Assembly (NCBI RefSeq): GCF_005795905.1
Contig: NZ_VAWE01000001.1
Coordinates: forward strand, 1,054,001 to 1,118,000
Direction: 5' to 3'
Origin: Streptomyces marianii
Lineage (GTDB): Bacteria; Actinomycetota; Actinomycetes; Streptomycetales; Streptomycetaceae
Length of the DNA stretch: 64,000 nucleotides
Shown here one piece after another: positions 8,650 through 18,100 of this stretch (the first letter of the stretch is position 1; each line of letters starts with the position of its first letter). Below the pieces are notes generated by a model that worked only from the letters and a program-made list of their open reading frames with translations, was not told the origin of the DNA and did no database searches. Made by a program: the position numbers and the translations under genes.

Positions 8650-10251
8650 GGAGAAGTTGGCCAGCATTTCGGGGATCTGGAAGCGAGAGTGTCCCTTGCT
8701 GACCACTGTGAGGACCCGGTTGAACTCCAGTCCCTTGACTCCGTGTTGTGTGGCGAAGGGCGTGCAGCCGCCGAGGTGCTCGTTCAAAGCCAGCAACTCC
8801 GCGTACGACACCTGGCGCAGTTGTTGGTACTCCTTCGATCGAGCCGCCGCCCGGGCATGGGCCTTGTCGTCACTCATGGCCTGTGGATCGGTGCCGGATG
8901 GTGACACGGCCTTCCGGTGACGCTCGCGCACCTTCCCCAGGCCGTCGAAGAGTTGCTGCTCAAGGCAGAGGTCGAGGACGTCGCCGACCGTGCCCGTCTC
9001 GCGGGCCTCCCTCAGTTTCGTCAGGAACGTCATCCATTCCTGCTTGGCGGCCGGCGAGTTGATGGGTGGACGGCCACGGGGGTCGAGTGCGTCGAACATC
9101 GCGCCATAGCGCTTGTTCCGGTGGTGGAGGAGGGCCGGTTCCAGCGTGTCCATGAAGAAGGCCATGGCGTGGTCCTCCTTCCTCACGTAAGAGTCGTTGC
9201 GCCGAAAGGCCCCGTGGAGCTTCTGATATCCCAGTTCGCCGGCGATCGTCTCGTGCGTGAGCATGAGGATCTTCGTGCTGGGCTCATCCGCCCGCACCTG
9301 GGCATCGTTACCGGATACTCCAGTGCTCCATAACCGGTCGCGGACGTCGTCCAGTACCCATTTCCGGGCCGCGTGGGCCGCGTCCCAGCCGAGCTGACCC
9401 TTCCGGTGGTGAGTAAGCCTCGTCCCGGCCCATTCGTTGGTGTGATAGACGGCGACGGTGCCCTCGCCAACTCCTGACGCCGTGGTCTGTGTCAGTTCGG
9501 GACGCATCGTGTTCAGGAGGTTCACGACGGCGCGCTGCGAGCGCCGATTGCGCCGTCTGAAGACCGGTGTCGGGCGGGCGTCCTCGAGTGCCCCGCACGC
9601 GTTGTCGTAGATCTGCTGCCAATGGTCCCCGAAGAAGCCGCAGACGGGGCTGCGCGCGGTGGCCTCATCGCCCGGCGTGCCCAGCATGGCCTCCACCAGA
9701 CCGGCAGGGGTGTCCTGGTACTCGTCCACGAAGACGATCGGGAACCGGTCGGCAGCCAGGGCCCGGAACTTGGGGAGGGCGAAGAACGCCCTCGCGAGGA
9801 CGGGCAGATCGTTGTGCCCCAGCTGCACGCGACGGGTGTCGTGGTCCACTTTCTGGAAGCCGGTGCTGTACTCGACGGTGTAACCGTCCAGTGAGGTGTG
9901 GCCCTCCATCTTCGACAGCATGATGTCCAGCTCGACGATGTGGCGCAACAGGTGCTTACGGAAAGGGGAGAGCAGCTGCCACAGGAAACCATGGATGGTT
10001 TCGGCGAACACGTACGGGCTGCGGTCGGTACGGCTGATGATCTCGTCGCGGGCCACATTGGTGTAGGTGACGCAGGCGATGCGCTGGTGGGGCCACGGGA
10101 GGTAGCGGGGGCGGTCAGCCAGGATGCTCTGGAGCGCCTCGATCAGTGAGCTGGTCTTGCCCGCACCGGCACCGGCCTCCACCTTGAAGTGACGGCCCGC
10201 CTGGAGAGCCGTCAGGATCGTGTGCGTGACGTCTTCCGCCTCGGTCGTCAC
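8650..10251 (-). pseudogene. gajB: gajB main body: UvrD-like helicase, interrupted by ISL3
   Basis: In Gabija-type systems the UvrD-like partner works with an OLD-type nuclease that senses nucleotide depletion and cuts DNA. From GTG 10251, which overlaps the gajA stop by 4 bp (GTGA), the protein has Walker A EAGAGAGKTS (about 25-34), motif Ia CVTYTNVARDEI, Walker B IVFVDEYQDT near residue 195, VCGFFGDHWQQIYD (motif III-like), and near the end CTPFATQHGVKGLEFNRVLTVV (motif V-like). The ISL3 copy cuts it after EMLANFSG and motif VI lies beyond at 6947-7129. An alternative name is 'class 2 OLD-associated helicase'. As it stands the protein lacks motif VI, so it should be inactive unless the element excises. 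Confidence 0.82.
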
Positions 10252-11347
10252 TGGACGTCCGCCTTCGTCGCCGTCCCGTCCTGTGCCATGAGCCACTCGA
10301 GGCCGCGCCTGATGTACTTCGGGACCTGCCAGTCGTGGTCTCCGAGGGCGTGGTCGAGGGCGAAGTCGACCTTGCTGCGCCTGGTCTCCACGCTGCTACG
10401 GGCCTGTTGTTCCAGTTCCTCGGCGGGAGCGGCACCTGTGGGGATACCGAACAGGGCCCGGTTGGCCAGCGCGAAGGCGTCCTCGAAAGTGCGGCCGCAC
10501 GGACCGCCGGGCTCCTCCGGCACCTGGTAGGCGAGGCACATGCTGCCGCCGGCGATCGGCGGGTCCGTCTCGGCCAGCTGCAGCAGCTCGGCCACCGTGA
10601 TGTCGGCCATCTCGGGGGACCACGCCCTGATGGACTGGTTGGACGTGCGTCCGGATTCGGACACCAGGCACTTGCGGATCTTGGGATCCCTGTCGTCGAC
10701 GGGATCAAGATCCGTGATGATCAGGGCTGGGATCCCGAGGACCTTCAGCAGCGGATAGAACCTGTGGGCATGCGCCCCGCCGACCTCCATCAAGGTCACG
10801 TACTGGTGCTGGGGCGTCTGTCCGGGCCTCCTCGCCGCCAGCTTCTCCTCCGCAGCCGGGACGAAGATACGCTCGCTGGCGCCCTCGACGAGGATGGCCT
10901 TGTCCGCGAAGTAGAGGTCGGCCCGGGTGAGGGTCAGGTACTTGCGGAGGAACCTCTCGTCGCCGGTCACCTGGGACAGGTCCTTGATGACGGTGCGGGC
11001 CGGCCCCGGCTCGCTTCCGCTCTCCACGGTGTCCTCCTCCTTCCGGAAGTACCGGATGTCGGCGAAGTGTCCCCGGTTGGCTACGTGTGCCGAGTGGGTG
11101 GTCACCACGAACTGAGCGTTCCACCGGGGGCTGCTGTCGATTGCGGTGCTGCTCTCCTCGACCGCTCCCTTTTGCCCGGGCATCGTCGCTCTCATCTGCG
11201 CGTCGATCCGAGGGAACAGATTGACGGAGTACGTGAGTCGCTGGATGAATGCCTCCTGCATCTGCGGATGCAGATGGGCCTCCGGTTCCTCCAGGAAGAC
11301 GAGATGGATCCCCGACTCCGGGGAGGTCGCCGTGTGGTCGCGATAGC
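10248..11347 (-). pseudogene. gajA: gajA 3' segment: OLD-type nuclease TOPRIM half, cut by ISL3
   Basis: This is the C-terminal half of an OLD-family ATPase/TOPRIM nuclease. ATPase motifs come first: GIHLVFLEEPEAHLHPQMQEAF (signature/Walker B with catalytic Glu) and AQFVVTTHSAHVAN (switch His). The TOPRIM part follows: ADKAILVEGASERIFVPA holds the conserved Glu and ALIITDLDPVDDRDP the DxD pair. The last third (TFEDAFALANRALF and onward) fits the extended C-terminus of class 2 OLD nucleases, which commonly sit beside a UvrD-like helicase. Its stop overlaps the gajB start by 4 bp, so the two were translationally coupled. The 5' part of the gene lies beyond ISL3 copy B; the two parts are collinear and share the duplication GCGATAGC. 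Confidence 0.83.
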
Positions 11348-12867
11348 GGGTCTTCGAATTTAGTGGGGGGTGCGGCGGTGACGGGCGCGCTCGCCGGTCA
11401 CGCTGTGTGAGGTGGTTGGGGTGCGGGCGCCCTGGACGCAAGGAGCCCGCGGGCCTTCGTGATCATGGTTGTTGTCTAGGCAACCGATCATGAAACCCCA
11501 CGGGCTTGAACAGCGACGATACCGGCATCAACGAAGCGGCAACGCGACTTCTGGGGCTGGAGGGGGTGAGTGTGACGCAGGTCAAGGACGACGGGGCGGG
11601 CGGTTCGACGGTGTACGTGGTCACGAGCGAGGACTCCGCCCGGGCCTGCCCCTCGTGCGGGGTCTTCGCCACCCGGCTGAAGGACTACCGCACCACCCGG
11701 CCCCGGCACCTGCCCTGCGGTGGACGCCCTGTGAGTATCCGGTGGCGCAAGGCACGCTGGTACTGCGCCGAACCCGCGTGCGAGCGCGGCTCGTTCACCG
11801 AGGCGATCCACGCGGTGCCCGCCGGGATGCGCACCACCACCGCCCTGCGCCGGGCGGCGGGGGCCGCGGTCTGCGACGGATCCCGCACCGTCGTGCAGGC
11901 CGGCCGCGACCTGTCCTTGAGCTGGCCCATCGTGCAGCGATGCTTTGAGGACTACGCCGCGACGGTCCTGCCCGAGACGCCGCCCGCGACCGAGGCGGTC
12001 GGGATCGACGAGACCCGGCGGGGCAAGCCGGTCTGGGCCCAGAACCCGGCCACGCAGAAGTGGGAACTGGTCGCGGACGCCTGGCACATCGGCTTCGTCG
12101 ACGCGATCGGCGGGCAAGGACTGTTCGGGCAGGTCGAAGGCCGCAACGCCACCTCGGTCGCCGACTGGCTCAGCTCCCAGCCCGCATCCTGGCGGGCACA
12201 GGTGCGCTACGTCGCCATCGACCTGTGTTCCACCTTCCGCGCCGCCGTCCACCGTGCCCTGCCGCACGCGACCGTGGTCGTCGACTGCTTCCACATCGTG
12301 CAACTCGCCCAGCGCCACCTCGCCGACCTGCGCCGACGCCTCACCTGGCGGCAGCACGGCCGCCGGGCCCGCAAGGGCGACGGCATCTACACCGTCCGCA
12401 AACTCCTGCGCCGCAACAAAGAAGACCTCACCGAAGACCAACGCCTCCTCCTGAAGACCGAGTTGGAGTACATGGGTACCTACGGCCGGCAGATCCACGC
12501 GGCCTGGCAGGCCAAGGAACTCCTGCGCGACCTCCTCGGCCTGGCCGTCAGCCGCACCCACCACGCCCCCGACCGCTCCGCGATCTCCGCCGCCCGCCAC
12601 CGCTTCTTCACCCACGTCGCCGACCACGCCCACCTGCACGAACTCCTCACCCTCGCCGAGACCATCGAGCAGTGGTGGGACGGCATCGAGACCTACCTGA
12701 CCACCGGCATCACCAACGCCGCCTCCGAAGGCAACAACCGCCTCATCAAGCTCGAAGCGCGTAACGCCTTCGGCTTCCGCAACCGCGCCAACCAGCGCCT
12801 ACGCTCACGCTGTGCGACCACCCGCCGGAGCCGACGGCAGGCGCACCCCCACTAAATTCGAAGACCC
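11348..12867 (+). mobile_element. ISL3-family insertion sequence (second type), copy B (1,520 bp)
   Basis: Same ends, length and encoded protein as copy A (7130-8649) but inverted. The 8-bp target duplication GCGATAGC is perfect (11340-11347 and 12868-12875). It splits gajA between the middle of the ATPase domain and its Walker B motif. Confidence 0.95.
11506..12855 (+). CDS. ISL3-family transposase, copy B, about 449 aa
   Basis: The protein is identical to the transposase at 7142-8491: zinc ribbon, helix-turn-helix, and DDE residues in EAVGIDETRRG, VVVDCFHIVQ and ASEGNNRLIK. The in-frame start is TTG 11506. Being in the opposite orientation to copy A, 2.7 kb away, it forms a long inverted repeat that could drive inversion of the segment between. 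Confidence 0.93.
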   Translation: MNSDDTGINEAATRLLGLEGVSVTQVKDDGAGGSTVYVVTSEDSARACPSCGVFATRLKDYRTTRPRHLPCGGRPVSIRWRKARWYCAEPACERGSFTEAIHAVPAGMRTTTALRRAAGAAVCDGSRTVVQAGRDLSLSWPIVQRCFEDYAATVLPETPPATEAVGIDETRRGKPVWAQNPATQKWELVADAWHIGFVDAIGGQGLFGQVEGRNATSVADWLSSQPASWRAQVRYVAIDLCSTFRAAVHRALPHATVVVDCFHIVQLAQRHLADLRRRLTWRQHGRRARKGDGIYTVRKLLRRNKEDLTEDQRLLLKTELEYMGTYGRQIHAAWQAKELLRDLLGLAVSRTHHAPDRSAISAARHRFFTHVADHAHLHELLTLAETIEQWWDGIETYLTTGITNAASEGNNRLIKLEARNAFGFRNRANQRLRSRCATTRRSRRQAHPH

Positions 12868-12875
12868 GCGATAGC

Positions 12876-13938
12876 AGGTGAAGAGCCTGAGCAGAATCAT
12901 CACCAAGTTCCGCGTACCGAGGCCGTTGTACGACTCAGGGAACCGCACACCGGCCACTCCTGGATAGTGAATGCGCGCGAAGTTCCTGAGCAGCCTCTTG
13001 GAGTCCAGCCGGGCGGCCGTGACGAACTCCTGGTTGGCCAGACCCGGATAGCCGAATGCCTTCAACGTCGGCGCCACCCGTTCGCGGACCTTCTGGAGGC
13101 TGCTGTCGAGACTGCCGGAGGTATCCACGAGTGTCTTGTCGATGTTCGCCGCGAGCTCCTCCAGCCACGTCGCGTTCTGGCTCTTCTCCGCCGCGGTCAG
13201 CAGTTACTCGAAGACCGCTCCGATTGGTGCGGCATGCCCGTCGCTCTCGTCGTCCAGCCCTCGCTGCGCCTCGACGAAGTCCACCCTCACCAGGGTGCGC
13301 ACGTCCGCGAGGTCGACCGGTCGGACGTTCGCCTCATCGGTCGGGTCCACCGCCATCACCGACATCTCGAAGTGCTTCGGGATGCCTCTGCCCAGCTGCT
13401 CAAGCGTGGCCGTGGCATCCGGCCCCACCGGCACGCCGCCGAAGAACTCCTTCAGGGCACCGTCCCCCAACGCGAAGGCGAACCTGATCACCACCTCGGA
13501 GCAGTCGGGGTCGAGGTCCACCACGAAGGGGGCCAGGGGTCCGTACTGGCCGCAGTCCTTGTCGTAGGAGATGTGGAGGGTGAGGGTGACTGCCGGAACC
13601 GTGTCGCGCGCCTGCTCTGCCTCGCCCGAGGCGAAGAGGCGATGGGCGGCCAGGAACTCCTCGTAGCAGTCGGCGGAGAAGTCCTCGATGCGCAGCGCGG
13701 CCTTCTTCCTCGCCACGAAGAATTCGAACAGTTTCGCAAGCGAGGTCTTTCCCGTGTTGTTGCGTCCGACGCACAGCGTCACCTTGTCGGTGAAGGAGAG
13801 CTCGGTTCTGCGGAGCAGCCGGAAGTTGCGGATGACCGCCTTGGTGAGCCGGGGCGGCACCGGGACTACGGTCCCGTGTGGTTCGGCGGAGCCGTCTCGC
13901 GGGCCTGGGATGGCACGCGGCTCACTGGGCTGGGTCAT
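12876..13938 (-). pseudogene. gajA: gajA 5' segment: OLD-type ATPase half, with an in-frame stop
   Basis: The start is ATG 13938 with AAGGAG 5 nt upstream. After a Pro-rich lead of about 30 residues the ABC-type ATPase begins at LTKAVIRNFRLLRRTELSF, with Walker A CVGRNNTGKTSLAKLFEFF near residue 60. The frame runs to VFE and then meets a TAA at 13204-13206; directly after it, in the same frame, homology-like sequence resumes (LLTAAEKSQNATWLEELAAN, then SLQKVRERVAPTLKAFGYPG) and continues to the ISL3 insertion. The gene is therefore broken twice: by a point nonsense codon and by the element. Assembled length without the element would be about 720 residues, longer than the founding GajA proteins (about 580). 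Confidence 0.8.
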
Positions 13939-14207
13939 CGCGGCTCCTTGCTGCGCTCGTACACACCCTGGGACGTCCGGCGGGAACACACAGCAAAGGG
14001 AGCCACAAGCCCCATGAGATGCCGTCACCCCTCAGGATCTGGGTCCGCATCTTGTCACCATAAATCTCTGAATGCACAGCGGTCACATTCGATTCAATTT
14101 CGGTCACCTATCGATCCGAATTCATTCCCGAATGTTCGAGATACGGCACCCATACGGCCACCACCTCACAGGCCAACGGACCGGGTGAGAGATGGCCATG
14201 TACGAGG

Positions 14208-15576
14208 CAGGGCTCCGTCAAGTTCCGCGGATGAGCGGGTGGTTGACGATCAGGGCCGGTAGGAGCGGATAGCAGTGCAGGCACGAGGGTTCGTGATCAT
14301 TGTGGTGACTAAGCCAGATGATCATGAGGATGTCCCGTGCCTGCCGTTGCATCTTCCCCTATACCTGCCGTGCTGGAGAAGCTGGGTCCGCTGGATGCGG
14401 ACCGGATCGCTGACCTGTGCCCCTACCTCGCATCGGTGCCCGATCCGCGTTCTCGCCGGGGCCGCTGGTACTCCCTGGTGTCGATCCTGCTGGTGTGTGC
14501 CTGCGCGGCCGTGTCAGGTGCGAAGAGCCTGGACGAGATCGCCGAGTTCGCCGAGCGGGCCACGAACACCCTGCTGGCGACCCTGAGGATCCGCCGTCAC
14601 CTGCTCGGCTGGCGGCGCAGCCCCAAGCCGGTCACCATCGGACGCGTCCTCATGGCGGTCGACGGCGATGCTTTGGACCAGGCCGTGGGCGCCTACCTCG
14701 CTGACCAGCACCGCAAGTCCGCGTGCGCGGATGCGTCAGCGGCCCGACCGCGGCGGGTCATCGCCGTGGACGGCAAGGCGCTGAAGGGCTCGGCCCACCT
14801 GGCCGCGCCGCGCCGGCACCTGCTCGCGGCGGTCACGCATCACCCCGTCGCCACGCTCGCACAGGTCGAGGTCGGCGCGAAGACCAACGAGACGCGGCAC
14901 TTCAAGCCCCTGCTGGCACCACTCCACCTCGCTGACGCCGTGGTCACCTTCGACGCCCTGCACTCGGTGAAGGCCAACATCACCTGGCTGGTCGAGACGA
15001 AGAAGGCACACTACATCGCGGTCATCAAGACCAACCAGCCCACCGCGTACGCCCAGCTCGCCGCTCTGCCCTGGACATCGATCACCGTCCAGCACACCGC
15101 CTCCGCCACCGCCCACGGACGGCGCGAGTCCCGGTCGATCAAGACCTGTTCCATCGCCGACAGCCTCGGCGGGATCGCCTTCCCCCACGCCCGCCTCGCC
15201 ATCCGCGTCCACCGCCGCCGCAAGCCCACCGGCAAGCCCGAGAGTCGCGAGAGCGTCTACGCCGTCACCAGCCTGGATATCCACCAGACCAGCCCCGCCG
15301 GCCTCGCCACCGCCATCCGCGGGCACTGGGGAATCGAGAATTCCTCCCACTACATCCGAGATGTCACCTTCGCCGAGGACGCCTCGACCGTCCACACCGG
15401 CAACGCGCCCCGCGCCATGGCTACCTTCCGCAACCTCGCCATTGGCACCCTGAAGATCCTCGGAGCCGACAACATCGCCAAGACCACCCGCGCCATCCGC
15501 CACGAACCCGAACGAGCACTCGCCATCCTGGGCATCACCAACAACCCCGACACTCACGGAACTTGATCAAGCCCTG
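14208..15576 (+). mobile_element. ISAs1-family insertion sequence, copy 2 (1,369 bp)
   Basis: The left end CAGGGCTCCGTCAAGTTCCG starts at 14208 and the right end is complementary-type ...GATCAAGCCCTG at 15576. The 9-bp target duplication TGTACGAGG is perfect (14199-14207 and 15577-15585). It lies about 270 bp upstream of the gajA start, so it may have separated the genes from upstream sequence but not disrupted coding sequence that I can recognise. It is an inverted twin of copy 1 (5578-6946). Confidence 0.95.
14337..15566 (+). CDS. ISAs1-family transposase, copy 2, 409 aa
   Basis: Translation is identical to the copy at 5588-6817, with catalytic residues in VIAVDGKALKGSA, VTFDALHSVKAN and GHWGIENSSHY. 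It is full length with no frameshift. Its start ATG is near the left terminus as in copy 1. The element faces away from gajA. Confidence 0.95.
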   Translation: MPAVASSPIPAVLEKLGPLDADRIADLCPYLASVPDPRSRRGRWYSLVSILLVCACAAVSGAKSLDEIAEFAERATNTLLATLRIRRHLLGWRRSPKPVTIGRVLMAVDGDALDQAVGAYLADQHRKSACADASAARPRRVIAVDGKALKGSAHLAAPRRHLLAAVTHHPVATLAQVEVGAKTNETRHFKPLLAPLHLADAVVTFDALHSVKANITWLVETKKAHYIAVIKTNQPTAYAQLAALPWTSITVQHTASATAHGRRESRSIKTCSIADSLGGIAFPHARLAIRVHRRRKPTGKPESRESVYAVTSLDIHQTSPAGLATAIRGHWGIENSSHYIRDVTFAEDASTVHTGNAPRAMATFRNLAIGTLKILGADNIAKTTRAIRHEPERALAILGITNNPDTHGT

Positions 15577-15645
15577 TGTACGAGGCGCACAGCGTGACCG
15601 GTGCTCAGCGAAGGCGTTGCGCCAGGAGCGGTGAATGGGCCCACA

Positions 15646-16353
15646 TCAGGCCCGGTGCCAGCCCATGTCCAGTCCCGTCGAGTCCTTGAGGACCTGGTTT
15701 AGCGCTTCGAACTGTCCGACGTCATCGAAGAGGCTGCGGGGAAGGTGGTCGTGAGCGAGAGGGCCGACGCCGTGCAGGACGTCGTCGTACGCCGACGCCA
15801 CGGCGGCACCTATCAGTAGGTCCGTCGCCTCATCGAGGCCCACGTGCTCCGCCGGCCACCGGTACTCCCCCTGACTCACCTGGCACCGGGAACAGCCACT
15901 GCATGTCCCGGTCGGGCTTGATGAACCTGGTCGCTCCCTCGCCCAGGAAATTGACGCCATAGTGCGAGATCGAACAGACGTCTCTTTCCCGCAGGGCAAG
16001 CAGGCGAGAAGCGCACATGAGGGACACGGCAGGCGTCCGCGCGGACAGGTGCATGGGGGGGTCGTGGCAGCTTCCCGGAGGGTCGAGAGGTCGGACAGAC
16101 GGGAAGCCACGCTTCCCATCCGGAGCCCACTGCGCTTGGCCAGCGTGTGCTGGAAGCGGACCGTCGCCTCGTGGCTCGGATACTGGAACTCCAGGTCCGC
16201 CTCCCAGCCCGTCATCGTCTTGGCCGCCGTCACGAAGCGGTAGGGAGGGTAGAGCTCTTTCCAGTCGACGGACGGGTCGTCGGAGTTCAAGCCCGGGACC
16301 ACGGGGTTCAGTGCGAAGTGATGGCCAGCGCGGTCCGACCCGCCCGTCGCCAT
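15646..16353 (-). pseudogene. Unrecognised gene with two apparent frameshifts
   Basis: A single minus-strand gene seems to switch frame twice. From ATG 16353 (MATGGSDRAGHH) protein-like sequence runs through DWKELYPPYRFVTAAKTMTG to LSDLSTLREAATT. At a run of seven G/C (16055-16061) it moves to another frame, MHLSARTPAVSLMCASRLLA through YGVNFLGEGATRFIKPDRDM, and near 15885 it returns to the first frame, QGEYRWPAEHVGLDEATDLL, ending at 15646. Composition and codon bias look coding only along this path. I do not recognise the family. It is divergent from the gene at 16531 and sits beside the Gabija locus. The homopolymer makes either a real inactivation or a sequencing error possible. Confidence 0.5.
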
Positions 16354-16530
16354 CAGGGCGGCACGCGGACACAGTTGCCCGGCGCGGCCGGAGCCATGTG
16401 GCGAGCCAGAGTTCCCGCTTCCGTCTCCGCTGATGCCGGGGCGGACTGCGGACCGGAGTGATAGAGAGATGCCGGTACGACGATCCTCACGGTCTGTGTA
16501 TGACGGCCCTGAACCCGGAAAGCGGCGACG

Positions 16531-17685
16531 ATGTTCTTCAATGGCCCCGCGCACGTGCGCACCGATGCCAGGCTCTTCCCGGTCGGCACCGGCGTCCCCG
16601 TCGAGCAGGATCTGCCAGTCCAGCCAGAAGACTTGGCGCGCGCGTTGTTCATCACGGGCAGGGCCCCATACGACCAAACCAAGCACGGGAGGTCATCGGC
16701 ATACGAGTGGTGCCACAGGGTGGCGGTCCTGCCCGCCTATCTCAGCTGGAGCGATGATCCGGTCCGTCGCATCACACGTACCGACCTCGCCCGCGAGCTC
16801 GACCCCTCCGAGAAGGGCATGCTGTCCTACACCCTGGGGCAGGCCATGTGCCAGATCTTCGCCGAGAGGCAGCTATCCGTCCGGTTCTTCATGCACGTCG
16901 CCCGCTACGCTTCCGCCTACAATCTCACCTTCGCCCCCGGCCGGAGCCGGGCGGACTTCTTCGGAGAGCTGACCCTCGGCGGTTATGTCGTCGCGGAAGC
17001 CAAGGGCCGCTCGGGCCCGCTGACGAATAAGCTGCGCGAAGCCATGGAGGAACAGAAGAGGACAGTCAAGACCATCAAGGGCAAAGCGCCGAAGATCGCA
17101 TACGCGAGCGCGGTGCACTTCTCCTCCCCCCATAGCCCCATGCGTCTGACGGCAATCGCCCCGGACACAGCCGACCCTCGCGCCGTAGACCTCCCCGTCG
17201 ACCCGGACCTGCACGTGCTGGCCTACTACACGCCGTTCCTCGACGCGTTCGCCCATCAGGAACCACTCGTTCTGGGCGACTACGTCGTGGCTGGCTTCGC
17301 GGCGCTCGGCGTAACACTCGGGGTCTTGGCGCCGGTGCTGCAACGCGTGGAACGGGCGGCTCGACGCAACGAAACCGCAGGTCTTCGCGACGACATCCTG
17401 GGCCTGCTCGCCCGCCACCGGCCTCGCCAGGAGCGCACGCTCTACACCGACGGCACTCTCTTCGCGGCAGACTGGACGGTTCCCGAGGACCGGCGCCGCC
17501 CAGGCCGTCGGGACAGCGAGGTACTCCCCGACTTCCTGCACGAGGCGTTCCGCAGTATGAACGAGGAGGAGGACGACTGGCGAGTAGTGTCCGTGGAGGA
17601 GGGGGACCTCGACTGGCGGGATCTGTCCCCTGCCAGGGGCTACATGCCAGGAATCTTCCCCCAGGGTGATCTCCTCAAGGGCTGA
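16531..17685 (+). CDS. Hypothetical protein with a PD-(D/E)XK-like motif, 384 aa
   Basis: I do not recognise the full-length family. Residues about 135-160 read SRADFFGELTLGGYVVAEAKGRSG: an Asp followed about 14 residues later by a hydrophobic strand and E-A-K, the spacing of a PD-(D/E)XK nuclease core. Other features are an N-terminal region with ALFITGRAPYDQTKHGRSSA and a long C-terminal half with an acidic stretch (MNEEEDDWRVVSVEEGDLDW). There is no signal peptide or clear membrane segment. The start is the first ATG; the ribosome site is weak. Its place between Gabija genes and another defence-like operon suggests a restriction or abortive function, but that is inference from the motif and neighbours. 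Confidence 0.6.
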   Translation: MFFNGPAHVRTDARLFPVGTGVPVEQDLPVQPEDLARALFITGRAPYDQTKHGRSSAYEWCHRVAVLPAYLSWSDDPVRRITRTDLARELDPSEKGMLSYTLGQAMCQIFAERQLSVRFFMHVARYASAYNLTFAPGRSRADFFGELTLGGYVVAEAKGRSGPLTNKLREAMEEQKRTVKTIKGKAPKIAYASAVHFSSPHSPMRLTAIAPDTADPRAVDLPVDPDLHVLAYYTPFLDAFAHQEPLVLGDYVVAGFAALGVTLGVLAPVLQRVERAARRNETAGLRDDILGLLARHRPRQERTLYTDGTLFAADWTVPEDRRRPGRRDSEVLPDFLHEAFRSMNEEEDDWRVVSVEEGDLDWRDLSPARGYMPGIFPQGDLLKG

Positions 17686-17723
17686 GGCATGGACGGCCGC
17701 CGGGCACCCTACGGCGGCTGCAG

Positions 17724-17890
17724 ATGCACCACCGTGGTGTGGACGCCGCCGAGAGCTGTTGGCTTGGCGTGAGCCGCTCCACCATCACGCGTCCAATCCG
17801 TCAAGTGCGGCACCCACTGGGAGGCCGGGGCTGCCCCGTCGCCCCGGACATCCGCGGGCCGAATTACTCCGGCACGTGCGCCAAACCGAG
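17724..17890 (+). pseudogene. IS5-like transposase remnant
   Basis: A short frame, GVDAAESCWLGVSRSTITRP followed by RQVRHPLGGRGCPVAPDIR, matches the helix-turn-helix region of IS5-type transposases (usual form: FGVDRSTVTRAIGEVRPLLAERGC). Nothing recognisable as the catalytic domain follows; the sequence runs into the block at 17900. It is debris of an old insertion. Confidence 0.55.
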
Positions 17891-17899
17891 GAGACGCAC

Positions 17900-18100
17900 T
17901 CAGCGCTGCACAATGCGTGTGCGGACGATAACCCGCGAAGGACCCTTCGGGAACGGCAAGGGCCTGAATCGCTGGGCAGCGACTTCACGCTCCACCCGGG
18001 GCGCCCCGCCCAAATCGAGCAGCAAACGATCGAGCTCACCAGCCGGAAGACGCTCCAGCATCCGGACCATCTCGCCAAGCTCGTCCCTGACCGACGTCAT
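17900..18100 (-). CDS. Small ORF, 66 aa, repeated-block copy 3
   Basis: The protein is MTSVRDELGEMVRMLERLPA through a basic C-terminus ending VIVRTRIVQR. I know no function. Relatives lie at 24097-24282 and, frameshifted, at 33337-33538. In all three places its start overlaps the stop of a metallo-beta-lactamase gene or gene fragment by 4 bp (here ATGA), so the pair was translationally coupled in the ancestor. Conservation of length, N-terminus and C-terminus between two diverged copies argues that it is a real gene. Confidence 0.5.
   Translation of the reverse strand: MTSVRDELGEMVRMLERLPAGELDRLLLDLGGAPRVEREVAAQRFRPLPFPKGPSRVIVRTRIVQR

Noticed and set aside
8650..11347. Inversion of the gaj segment between the two ISL3 copies
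   Set aside because: Each copy has its own matching 8-bp duplication on both sides and the gene halves are collinear, so no inversion has been fixed.
5578..15576. A composite transposon made by the two ISAs1 copies
   Set aside because: Each copy has a private 9-bp target duplication, so they inserted separately and did not move the 10-kb unit together.
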